The notes under the pieces are model-generated. The model was not told where the DNA came from and made no database searches. It saw only the letters and a list, made by a program, of their open reading frames with translations. A stretch of DNA of 6,329 nt from Acidobacteriota bacterium (GTDB taxonomy: Bacteria > Acidobacteriota > Blastocatellia > Pyrinomonadales > Pyrinomonadaceae): assembly GCA_029862725.1 (NCBI GenBank), contig JAOTWT010000187.1:1-6329 (forward strand), read 5' to 3'. A program made the translations under genes and the position numbers. Shown piece after piece: positions 1 through 6,122 of this stretch. Within the stretch, counting starts at the first letter, position 1. Each line of letters starts with the position of its first letter.

Positions 1-390
1 GAGCGGTCCGCCGAGATTCATCGGAAGATCCGGGTCGTCCGGTGTGAGCCCGCGTTCCTGCGTCCCGTAACATACCTGTTCGAGGTCTTCGTCGAGCGTC
101 GCCGGCGCACGGTCGCATTGACCGAGACAGCTGACACGTTCGATTTCTTTTCCCTCTTCTTTCAGACGCGCCGCGAGTTCATCGGCGTCTTTGATTTGAC
201 AGGTAAGTCCGTCGCAGACGCGAATACGTTTGCCCGGTTTGCTGATCAGCGTATAAAAAAGCCCGGTCCCCCAGATATCGGCCTCGGGAACACCGGTTTC
301 AAGCGAGATCCGGCGGACCGATTCTTCGGTCACACCGTCTTCTTCCAAAAGATGGAGAATGCGTTCTCTCTGTGCTCCTTTTTTAAGCAT
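1..390 (-). CDS. NuoE-type [2Fe-2S] thioredoxin-fold protein, N-terminal part; probable NuoE-NuoF fusion (partial)
   Basis: Reading the minus strand from ATG at 390 gives 130 residues with no stop before the window edge, so the 3' end is missing. Residues 5-50 resemble the NuoE helical region (VPEADIWGTGLFYTL corresponds to the family's 'VPxAxVxGVxTFY' segment). Four cysteines follow the NuoE iron-sulfur pattern: Cys59-x4-Cys64 (VCDGLTC) and Cys88-x3-Cys92 (CLGQCDRAP), expected to bind one [2Fe-2S] cluster. The 23 residues between the two pairs are fewer than I recall for E. coli NuoE. After the second pair the chain continues through a Pro/Asp-rich linker to NLGGPL rather than stopping, which suggests fusion to a NuoF-type FMN/NADH-binding domain, as in some NADH-, formate- or hydrogenase-linked diaphorases. 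A stand-alone NuoE is possible. No Shine-Dalgarno precedes the ATG; the frame is open further upstream, with TTG at 435 as an alternative start. Which complex it serves cannot be decided here. Confidence 0.85.
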   Translation of the reverse strand, partial: MLKKGAQRERILHLLEEDGVTEESVRRISLETGVPEADIWGTGLFYTLISKPGKRIRVCDGLTCQIKDADELAARLKEEGKEIERVSCLGQCDRAPATLDEDLEQVCYGTQERGLTPDDPDLPMNLGGPL

Positions 391-602
391 GAACAGTTCG
401 GGATAATTACGTTGGTTTTTTTGATCCCCGGTCAATTGTTGTAGACAAACAACGCAATTTCTTCGGTATATCTCAACTCGTCAATCATAACATGAAGCTC
501 ATCAAAGGATTAAAGTCTATGTGGTGCAGAAAAACGATGTTTTGAGCGATTGGATCTTGTAGCGTTGTCTCCTCGAAATCCTTCCTTTTACAGCCGGCTT
601 TC
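391..602. other. divergent intergenic segment next to the NuoE-like gene
   Basis: This AT-richer stretch separates the minus-strand redox gene from the repeat cluster. It must hold the promoter of that gene. TTGACG (minus strand, around 484-479) and TTGACC (around 438-433) are -35-like, but neither has a convincing -10 box at 16-18 bp, so no promoter is assigned. The only plus-strand reading frame from an ATG (492-545, 17 codons) is too short and has no ribosome binding site. I see no RNA gene or terminator. Confidence 0.4.
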
Positions 603-718
603 TTAAATTGCCTCCAGCTTCAGCTGGAGGTTTAGGTTTAGCGCACATCGTGGGGGCTTAAGCCCCCTTTTATCCGCTGTTTACCGCTATCCCCGAGCTA
701 AAGCACGGGGCAATTTAA
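603..718. repeat. Three-hairpin intergenic repeat A with 10-bp terminal inverted repeats (REPIN/MITE-like)
   Basis: Three palindromes lie in a row. The first, 611-630, is CCTCCAGCT/AGCTGGAGG with a 2-nt loop. The second, 652-667, is the perfect 16-mer GGGGGCTTAAGCCCCC. The third, 691-710, pairs CCCCGAGCT with AGCACGGGG apart from one A-A mismatch. Spacers are 21 and 23 bp. The group is bounded by a perfect 10-bp inverted repeat, TTAAATTGCC at 603-612 and GGCAATTTAA at 709-718, so the outer boundaries are well defined. There is no coding capacity. The layout resembles REP/BIME/REPIN elements mobilised in trans by RAYT (TnpA-REP) transposases. That mechanism is inference, since only one copy and no transposase are in the window. 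The hairpins could also slow transcript decay or act as a bidirectional barrier between the divergent genes. Confidence 0.8.
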
Positions 719-773
719 TTTATCCGCCAGGCAAAACGCCGGAAACCTTTCGTAATTAAAATCATCCGAATTT

Positions 774-923
774 GTCGCTGAAGGTAACGCATATAATCGC
801 CGGGGGTCGTTTCGACCCTCGGTCCGCAAGCTCGTGAATGCGACCCCATCGGGGTCGAATCATCATTTGCGCCCGACCGGGGGTCGCAACGACCCCTGGC
901 TTAAATGTGTTGCCTTCAGCAAC
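774..923. repeat. Three-hairpin intergenic repeat B with about 23-bp imperfect terminal inverted repeats
   Basis: Three hairpins share the core GGGGTCG/CGACCCC. Hairpin 1 (800-822) has a 10-bp stem with one G-T wobble and loop TTT. Hairpin 2 (841-857) is CGACCCC-ATC-GGGGTCG. Hairpin 3 (877-899) has a 10-bp stem with one G-T wobble and loop CAA. Spacers are 18 and 19 bp. The set is flanked by long inverted repeats: 774-796 against the complement of 901-923 matches at 19 of 23 positions, with the 8-bp run GCTGAAGG (777-784) identical to its partner at 913-920. The architecture copies repeat A, 55 bp upstream, but the sequence is unrelated. A non-autonomous, transposase-dependent element is the best reading; a structured regulatory region is the alternative. 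No ORF lies inside it. Confidence 0.78.
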
Positions 924-1105
924 TTTTCAGGAATTTTTTCATTATCGAGTGATTCCGCATATTTCATCGACCGGAGATTGCTAACCTCTTGAAGCACTGA
1001 TCTTATCCCACAATCGAATCCCCAACAACATCTTTCTTGAACCTTTTTTTCCAAAAAACATTCCAGGAAACCGTTTCCATCTCGCGCCGATAACCTATTC
1101 ATTAC
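924..1105 (+). other. leader region of the alpha/beta hydrolase gene
   Basis: About 180 bp of AT-rich sequence lies between repeat B and the ribosome binding site. It should hold the promoter of the downstream gene, although no convincing -35/-10 pair stands out (TTGAAC near 1028 has no good -10 box at normal spacing). A T-run followed by an A-run near 1041-1058 could form a weak A/T hairpin. Nothing else is recognised. Confidence 0.35.
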
Positions 1106-1114
1106 AAAAGGAGA
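1106..1114 (+). promoter_or_regulatory. Shine-Dalgarno site of the alpha/beta hydrolase gene
   Basis: AAAAGGAGA contains a full AGGAG core (1109-1113) five bases before the ATG at 1119. This is the strongest ribosome binding site in the window and fixes the start of the hydrolase gene. Confidence 0.85.
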
Positions 1115-1118
1115 ACCT

Positions 1119-2327
1119 ATGGCTGTCACACCCGCGGATCGAAATCCGACCACAAAACCGGCGTTACCTGTTGCTCCCGTCTCGGAACAAAAGAATGCCT
1201 CCAGGGGATTGGTGTTTTCCGTTCCCGATAGGTATTTTAACCAGCTTTCGCAGATGATCATCAGTACTCGCAAGGCTGCCGTGCAGGCCGATCCAAAGAA
1301 CTCGGTAATCCCAAACGGACCGACAGTTAACGCACCCGATGGCACTTGGTCTGCGCAAAGACTGAGTGTTCCCGGCCTTTTCAATCTGGCGCAAGCTAAC
1401 CCTTCCGTTCCGGGACGCGGAAATCCCGCCTATGCGGATCGTGCTCTTAACGGCTATGCCTACCGGATCACGACAACCAACCAGGCCAACTCCGATCTGC
1501 CGCCGGTGATATTCATCAACGGGATCAACACGAGCCTCACCGGTGCAAGTGAAACCGCGGCTTCGGTCGGCGAACTGACCGGGGCAAATGTCGATCTTGT
1601 CTATAACAGCAGCGATCCGGCGGTCGGAGCAAAGGTGACGCTCGCGCATTTTCACGAGATCGCAAAAGATAATGCAAACGGCGAAGCCACGAAGGGCATA
1701 CGCTGGAGCCTCAGGCACGGCCTCGAGTTCCCTTTTATGGTCCGAAACAGGGTGTACCGCGAAACAATGGCGTCGGCCGCATTCGGACAGCAAGGCGGCG
1801 AATGGGCAAAATACAACGCCCTCAACAATCCGCCAGCGGCTCAAACCGCAGCGAACCTGATCCTGGACCAGCTCAATTCGCATAACGGGGTAGTGAATGT
1901 GGCGGGTTACAGCCAGGGCGGCGCGATCGGCGCCGAAGCGCTTCGAAGGGTCGAAGCAAATCTGGTCGCGATTCACGGACGCGCAAAGGCCGACGATATG
2001 CTGTCACGCGTCAGATTTCTAGGGATCGGCGCGGCTGCGGAAAGTACCGATTTCCCAAGCGCCGTCAAGTTCAACGGCATCGCCCACCGAGGTGATGTCG
2101 TACCCGAATACTTCGGCATTTCGCGAAACCGTAGAGCACCCGGACTCGGTGCGATACTCAAAGCGCTAACTCCCGGAAACGGTTGGGGCGTCGAGCAACA
2201 TGTCAATTATCTGGACGACCAGCACGGCGCCGGCAGCGCGGGCGACCCTTTATCGGAGCGTCTCGTCCGAGAATGGTTTGGCGGCTTGAACATCGGCGAG
2301 CAGGTGATCCGAGACTTCGAACCCTAG
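1119..2327 (+). CDS. alpha/beta hydrolase (lipase/cutinase-like serine esterase) of unknown substrate
   Basis: The 402-residue protein has hallmarks of a Ser-Asp-His alpha/beta hydrolase. A hydrophobic strand ends in FINGIN (residues 132-137), where the oxyanion hole is expected. GYSQGG (263-268) supplies the nucleophile Ser265. HRGDVVPEYF supplies probable acid Asp326, and EQHVNYL supplies probable base His361 (His369 is the alternative). GYSQG followed by GD.VP and H..Y recalls cutinase-like and PE-PPE-type lipases. The N-terminal 40 residues are rich in Pro, Thr and Ala and probably disordered. There is no signal peptide or membrane segment, so the enzyme is cytosolic or leaves by a signal-independent route. 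Residues 180-250 form a large insert before the nucleophile, probably a lid. The start is fixed by a strong Shine-Dalgarno. The gene is probably monocistronic: 408 bp separate it from the next gene. Substrate and exact family are not recognised; esterase or lipase activity is inferred from the fold only. Confidence 0.85.
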   Translation: MAVTPADRNPTTKPALPVAPVSEQKNASRGLVFSVPDRYFNQLSQMIISTRKAAVQADPKNSVIPNGPTVNAPDGTWSAQRLSVPGLFNLAQANPSVPGRGNPAYADRALNGYAYRITTTNQANSDLPPVIFINGINTSLTGASETAASVGELTGANVDLVYNSSDPAVGAKVTLAHFHEIAKDNANGEATKGIRWSLRHGLEFPFMVRNRVYRETMASAAFGQQGGEWAKYNALNNPPAAQTAANLILDQLNSHNGVVNVAGYSQGGAIGAEALRRVEANLVAIHGRAKADDMLSRVRFLGIGAAAESTDFPSAVKFNGIAHRGDVVPEYFGISRNRRAPGLGAILKALTPGNGWGVEQHVNYLDDQHGAGSAGDPLSERLVREWFGGLNIGEQVIRDFEP

Positions 2328-2735
2328 TGCAACGCGGAGCGATGGGGGATGTCTTGGTTTTCTACGGGAGATAAATAAGCTAGCGTTGCTTAGCGGCTTC
2401 AAAGAATCGATCCGAAGGCCATCATTTTTCCATCCGCAATGTCGACGTGATTCCGCGACAGATTACATTCATTTCCGCTCCTGCGCTTTTTTGAAGGAAC
2501 CCCTATTCGGATCAGCTTTCGAGACATCCTCGTTGCCTTGTCTTATCGTCCTTTAGCCTGGCTTGAAACCCGCAGTTTTCAATTCGTCGCATCCGTGATT
2601 TTTTTCGCATCCAAAGACGAATGGCTACCAAAGGAATAGTCCGGCATCTCTTTTCTTGCCCGCTGGGCATTCTGGCAAAGCGAAATAAAAGATGCGATTA
2701 TAGTGCATCATCAGAAGTCTCATTTTGAACCCGTA
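2328..2735. other. intergenic region upstream of the exported hydrolase/peptidase operon
   Basis: No gene or clear rho-independent terminator is visible. Structured parts include a perfect 7-bp inverted repeat, ATTCGTC (2582-2588) with GACGAAT (2616-2622). This encloses a direct repeat TCGCATCC at 2587-2594 and 2605-2612, spaced 18 bp start to start. A small hairpin, TGCCC-GCT-GGGCA, lies at 2657-2669. TATAGT at 2699-2704 resembles a -10 box but lacks a good -35. If used, transcription would start near 2711, just before the ATG at 2736. The repeats could be a regulator's operator; no regulator is identified. Confidence 0.4.
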
Positions 2736-3695
2736 ATGATTGCTAGAAAGACCTTCATTTCTTTCACACTTCTTTCGCTCCTGGCCGCGGCCGGAGTCTC
2801 GGAACTTTTCGCCGCAAATGGATACACAAATGAACCGAGCGGGGACCTCCAGGCCGTCGTTGATAATGTCGCCGGCCGGACACACCAGAAATTCAAATCC
2901 GGCGGTCTTGGCCAGAACGATTTCGCAGCGACAGTAATATCTCTCCGAGACCGCAGGTACCCAATAAAAGCCGATTACCGCGGTGCCGCTCAGATCTATC
3001 CGGCGAGCGTCGTGAAACTCTTCTATATGTCCTTTTATTTCCGGCTGCTCGAAGACGGAAAAATGAGAGAGACATCCGAGCTGAAACGCGGGCTGCGCGA
3101 CATGATCGTCGATTCGGGGAACGAAGCGACGGGATACATACTCGACGCGCTGACAGGGACGACAAGCGGCCCCGAATTGCCTCAAAGAGAATTCGCGGCG
3201 TGGAGCTGGAAACGAAACGCCGTAAACCGTTACTTCGCCTCGCTGGGATACGGAAACATAAACATTAACCAAAAGACACATTGCGAGGACGCATATGGCG
3301 TCGAGCAGCAGTTTCGAAGCTACAAGGGAGAGAACCGGAACATGCTGACGACGAACGCGACCGCCCGTTTGCTCAAAGAAATCGTCACCGGCGAATCAAT
3401 AAGCCGCGAACGGAGCCTGGAGATGATGAGGTTGCTTAGACGCGATAAGAATACCGACGATGCAGGCGGCTTCAAAGGTGCGTTTATGGCGGATGCGCTC
3501 GAACCGGGTACGAAGCTCTGGGCAAAGGCCGGTTTTACTTCCAGGACACGCCACGACGCTGTTTATATCGAGACACCGGACAACGAAAAGCTCGTTATCG
3601 TGGTATTTACCGAGGGACAGTCGGAGAACACAGAAATCATCCCGTTTTTTGCAAAGAATTTGCTTGATGGCATCAAATCGCTGAGGAATCTATGA
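2736..3695 (+). CDS. exported beta-lactamase-fold serine hydrolase (class A-like/PBP-like)
   Basis: The 319-residue product (numbered from ATG 2736) starts with a Sec signal peptide: MIARK, a hydrophobic core, then likely cleavage near LFA-A (residues 24-27). The mature part carries the three signatures of penicillin-recognising serine enzymes: SVVK at 91-94 (acyl-Ser91, Lys94), SGN at 127-129 (the SDN position), and KAG at 264-266 (the KTG position). The segment MLTTNATARLL matches the 'TTPxxMAxLL' helix of class A enzymes. It differs from true class A beta-lactamases in that no ExxLN omega-loop with the deacylating Glu166 is recognisable. The SxxK-SxN interval is about 36 residues rather than about 60, and the SxN-KxG interval is longer. 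It may therefore be a peptidase or esterase, or a slow beta-lactam binder, rather than a resistance enzyme. An in-frame GTG at 2703 would add 11 polar residues; the ATG gives a cleaner signal peptide, and neither has a good Shine-Dalgarno. Its stop overlaps the next gene by 4 bp. Confidence 0.85.
   Translation: MIARKTFISFTLLSLLAAAGVSELFAANGYTNEPSGDLQAVVDNVAGRTHQKFKSGGLGQNDFAATVISLRDRRYPIKADYRGAAQIYPASVVKLFYMSFYFRLLEDGKMRETSELKRGLRDMIVDSGNEATGYILDALTGTTSGPELPQREFAAWSWKRNAVNRYFASLGYGNININQKTHCEDAYGVEQQFRSYKGENRNMLTTNATARLLKEIVTGESISRERSLEMMRLLRRDKNTDDAGGFKGAFMADALEPGTKLWAKAGFTSRTRHDAVYIETPDNEKLVIVVFTEGQSENTEIIPFFAKNLLDGIKSLRNL
3683..3687 (+). promoter_or_regulatory. Shine-Dalgarno of the S9D peptidase gene, inside the upstream coding end
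   Basis: GAGGA lies four bases before the ATG at 3692 and within the last codons of the upstream gene. With the ATGA start/stop overlap (3692-3695), this indicates translational coupling of the two genes. Confidence 0.7.
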
Positions 3696-6118
3696 AATCA
3701 ATTCGAAGTTTATTAACAGTATTTGCGCTTATTAGTTTATGTACGGCATCGGGTCTTGCACAGTCCTACGAAAAGCCGCCGAAAGAGATCCTGGACATCC
3801 TTGATGCGCCCGCATTTCCAAGAGCCTCGGTGAGCCCTTCGAAAGACAAAGTTGCACTTTTTACCCCGGTCACCTATCCGCCTATTTCGGATCTCGCGCA
3901 GCCGATGCTGCGTCTGGCCGGGCTTCGGATCAATCCGAATTCAAATTCGCGCTCGACACAGGATTATTATTTGGGTATTGAACTCATCAATCTCCCCTCG
4001 GGCGATAAGCAGATGGTCGAATTACCCTCAAATGTGAAAATCGTATCGCCTGAATGGAGCGCCGACGGAAAACACATTGCGTTTGGGAACATCACGGACA
4101 CCAAGGTAGAGCTTTGGATCGTCGAGACCGCAACCGGAAAAGCACGGGTGATCAAAGACATCGCTGTCAATACTGCCCTTGGAGGTTTTAAATGGCTGCC
4201 GGATCAGAGATCGTTGATCGTAAACGCCGTCCCCACGAATCGGGGTCCGGCCCCCAAGGTCTCCGCTGTCCCGAAATCTCCCAGCATTCAGGAAACTGCA
4301 GGCAAACCTGCGGCAATCAGAACCTACCAGGACCTTTTGAAGTCACCTGCTGACGAGGCGCTTTTTGAGTATTACGCAACCTCGCAGCCCACCGTCGTCA
4401 GTCTTGACGGTTCGAATAACCCGATCGGCGAGTCAGCTATTTACCGTTCGATCAACGCTTCGCCGAATGGCCAGTTTTGGCTTGTTGAAAAGGTCAAAAA
4501 ACCATTCTCATATCAATTCCCCGTTTGGAGCTTTGGACGCAATGTCGAGATCTGGACGAGGGACGGTAATATCGTAATTACTTACGTAAAGATCCCGCTC
4601 CAGGATTCGTTGCCCGAAGGCGGTGTCCAGGTTGGTCCGAGGAGCATCGATTGGATTCCGACGGAAGACGCAACGTTGATGTGGGCAGAAGCCCTCGATG
4701 GCGGCGACCCCAAAAACAAGGTTCCGTTCCGTGACAAGCTGCTGATGGAAAGCGCGCCCTTCAACGGGGCCGTGAGAGAGATCCTCAAGTCCGAACAGCG
4801 TTACGAGGGCGTTATTTTTGGTGAACAAGACGCAGAAATGTGGTTCTATGAATACGATCGTGATACGAGAACCGTACGAATATTTGAAACTAGTTATCGC
4901 GACGCGTCCACAAGCAAACTTATTTCGAGCAGGAATGTGCGTGACCGTTACAATGATATCGGGTCTCCCGAGATGAAAACATTGCCCAACGGCGGATCGG
5001 TAATGATGAAAGCTGAAGCCGGTACACTTTTGACGGGAAGAGGTGCCACGCCTGAAGGAGACCGGCCATTTCTTCAGATTCTCGACGATAAAGGAAAACT
5101 GTTCCCGTTGTTCAGATCGGACGATGCGCATTTCGAGTCGGTCGAAGGCGTGATTTCTACCGGAGGACCGATCTTCTATATTACGAGGCGTGAGAGTTCT
5201 ACGGAACCTCCAAATCTGTTTCTGAAATCGTCATGCAAGCCGCTTGTGAAATGCAGGCCGGCGGTGCCAAAGCAACTTACCAACTTCAAAGACCCGACCC
5301 CAGAGTTGCGCGGCATTACCAAACAACTTGTTAAATATAAGCGAAAAGACGGGGTCGATCTCTCGTTTACGCTTTACCTGCCGCCTAACTACAAGGAAGG
5401 CACAAAGCTTCCCGCGCTTTTGTGGGCCTATCCTCTTGAGTACACAGATACCGCCACCGCCGGCCAGGTATCAGGCTCGACCAACCGGTTTACCACGATC
5501 GGCGGTTATTCGCATTTGTTCCTCTTGATGCAGGGCTACGCGATCCTAAACGATGCTACCGTGCCGATTGTTGGAGATCCCCTGACGGTCAACGACACTT
5601 TTATCGAGCAGCTTGTCGATGGAGCGCAAGCGGCTGTCGATAAGGCGGCCGAAATGGGCGTCGTAGACCCTGACCGTGTCGCGGTCGGAGGACATTCCTA
5701 TGGCGCTTTCATGACCGCGCATTTGCTCGCCAACTCGGATATCTTCCGGGCGGGTATCGCGCGGAGCGGCGCCTACAACCGTACGCTGACTCCCTTTGGA
5801 TTCCAGTCCGAAAGGCGTGCATTATGGGAGGCCCCCGAAAGCTACTACAAGCTCTCGCCTTTTATGCGCGCAAATCTTATTAAAGAACCGATGCTGATGA
5901 TCCACGGGCAGGCCGACAACAACTCCGGTACCTACCCGATGCAGTCCGAACGTATGTTTGCCGCTATTCGGGGTAACGGCGGAACGGCGAGGCTCGTGAT
6001 GCTCCCGTTTGAATCCCACGGCTACCGCGGCCGCGAATCTATCGAGCATGTCCTTTGGGAACAAATCCGCTGGATGGACAAATATGTGAAAAACGCAGAG
6101 CCGCGGGCGAAACCGTAG
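3692..6118 (+). CDS. secreted glutamyl endopeptidase, prolyl oligopeptidase family S9D
   Basis: The 808-residue product begins with a Sec signal peptide (MKSIR, hydrophobic core, likely cleavage after GLA at residue 23). The body is a prolyl-oligopeptidase-family beta-propeller (about 45-540), then an alpha/beta-hydrolase domain (about 545-800). The catalytic triad is visible: Ser669 in GGHSYGAF, Asp742 in GQADNNSGT and His776 in ESHGYRGRES. Several blocks match what I recall of plant chloroplast glutamyl endopeptidase (CGEP, MEROPS S9D): EILDILDAP near residue 32, LAGLRI with NSRS further on, RTYQDLLK and YYATSQP at 210-233, ARSGAYNRTLTPFGFQ after the nucleophile, and HVLWEQIRWM near the C-terminus. 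That family cleaves after Glu and acts on peptides or partly unfolded proteins that enter the propeller. The signal peptide places this one in the periplasm or outside the cell. Length is normal and the frame intact. It is coupled to the beta-lactamase-fold hydrolase by a 4-bp overlap, so both are expected in the same compartment. Confidence 0.95.
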   Translation: MKSIRSLLTVFALISLCTASGLAQSYEKPPKEILDILDAPAFPRASVSPSKDKVALFTPVTYPPISDLAQPMLRLAGLRINPNSNSRSTQDYYLGIELINLPSGDKQMVELPSNVKIVSPEWSADGKHIAFGNITDTKVELWIVETATGKARVIKDIAVNTALGGFKWLPDQRSLIVNAVPTNRGPAPKVSAVPKSPSIQETAGKPAAIRTYQDLLKSPADEALFEYYATSQPTVVSLDGSNNPIGESAIYRSINASPNGQFWLVEKVKKPFSYQFPVWSFGRNVEIWTRDGNIVITYVKIPLQDSLPEGGVQVGPRSIDWIPTEDATLMWAEALDGGDPKNKVPFRDKLLMESAPFNGAVREILKSEQRYEGVIFGEQDAEMWFYEYDRDTRTVRIFETSYRDASTSKLISSRNVRDRYNDIGSPEMKTLPNGGSVMMKAEAGTLLTGRGATPEGDRPFLQILDDKGKLFPLFRSDDAHFESVEGVISTGGPIFYITRRESSTEPPNLFLKSSCKPLVKCRPAVPKQLTNFKDPTPELRGITKQLVKYKRKDGVDLSFTLYLPPNYKEGTKLPALLWAYPLEYTDTATAGQVSGSTNRFTTIGGYSHLFLLMQGYAILNDATVPIVGDPLTVNDTFIEQLVDGAQAAVDKAAEMGVVDPDRVAVGGHSYGAFMTAHLLANSDIFRAGIARSGAYNRTLTPFGFQSERRALWEAPESYYKLSPFMRANLIKEPMLMIHGQADNNSGTYPMQSERMFAAIRGNGGTARLVMLPFESHGYRGRESIEHVLWEQIRWMDKYVKNAEPRAKP

Positions 6119-6122
6119 TAAT

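Noticed and set aside
118..444. 108-codon plus-strand ORF
   Set aside because: It is antisense to the NuoE-like gene, whose minus-strand reading shows the family cysteine pattern; the plus-strand product is Phe-rich and unlike any known domain.
492..545. 17-codon plus-strand ORF (starts MKLIKG)
   Set aside because: Too short and without a ribosome binding site; nothing distinguishes it from chance.
603..923. CRISPR array or rho-independent terminators
   Set aside because: The palindromes differ in sequence and have no identical repeats with unique spacers, so this is not CRISPR. The stems lack following T-runs on either strand, and the region lies between divergent gene starts, where terminators are not expected.
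863..1384. 173-codon minus-strand ORF
   Set aside because: It runs from repeat B across the ribosome binding site into the hydrolase gene; it has no domain signature and the opposite strand is convincingly coding.
1164..1976. 270-codon minus-strand ORF
   Set aside because: It lies wholly antisense to the alpha/beta hydrolase; its Arg/Cys/Ile-rich translation is typical of a shadow frame.
2376..2400. possible terminator hairpin after the alpha/beta hydrolase gene
   Set aside because: GCTAGC...GCTTAGC pairs only over about five bases including a wobble, and no T-run follows.
2703..2735. GTG start extending the serine hydrolase by 11 residues
   Set aside because: No Shine-Dalgarno supports it, and the added polar residues would lengthen the signal-peptide n-region; the ATG at 2736 gives a standard Sec signal. 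It remains possible.
4508..5131. 207-codon minus-strand ORF
   Set aside because: It is antisense to the S9D propeller domain, has no start context and no recognisable motif.
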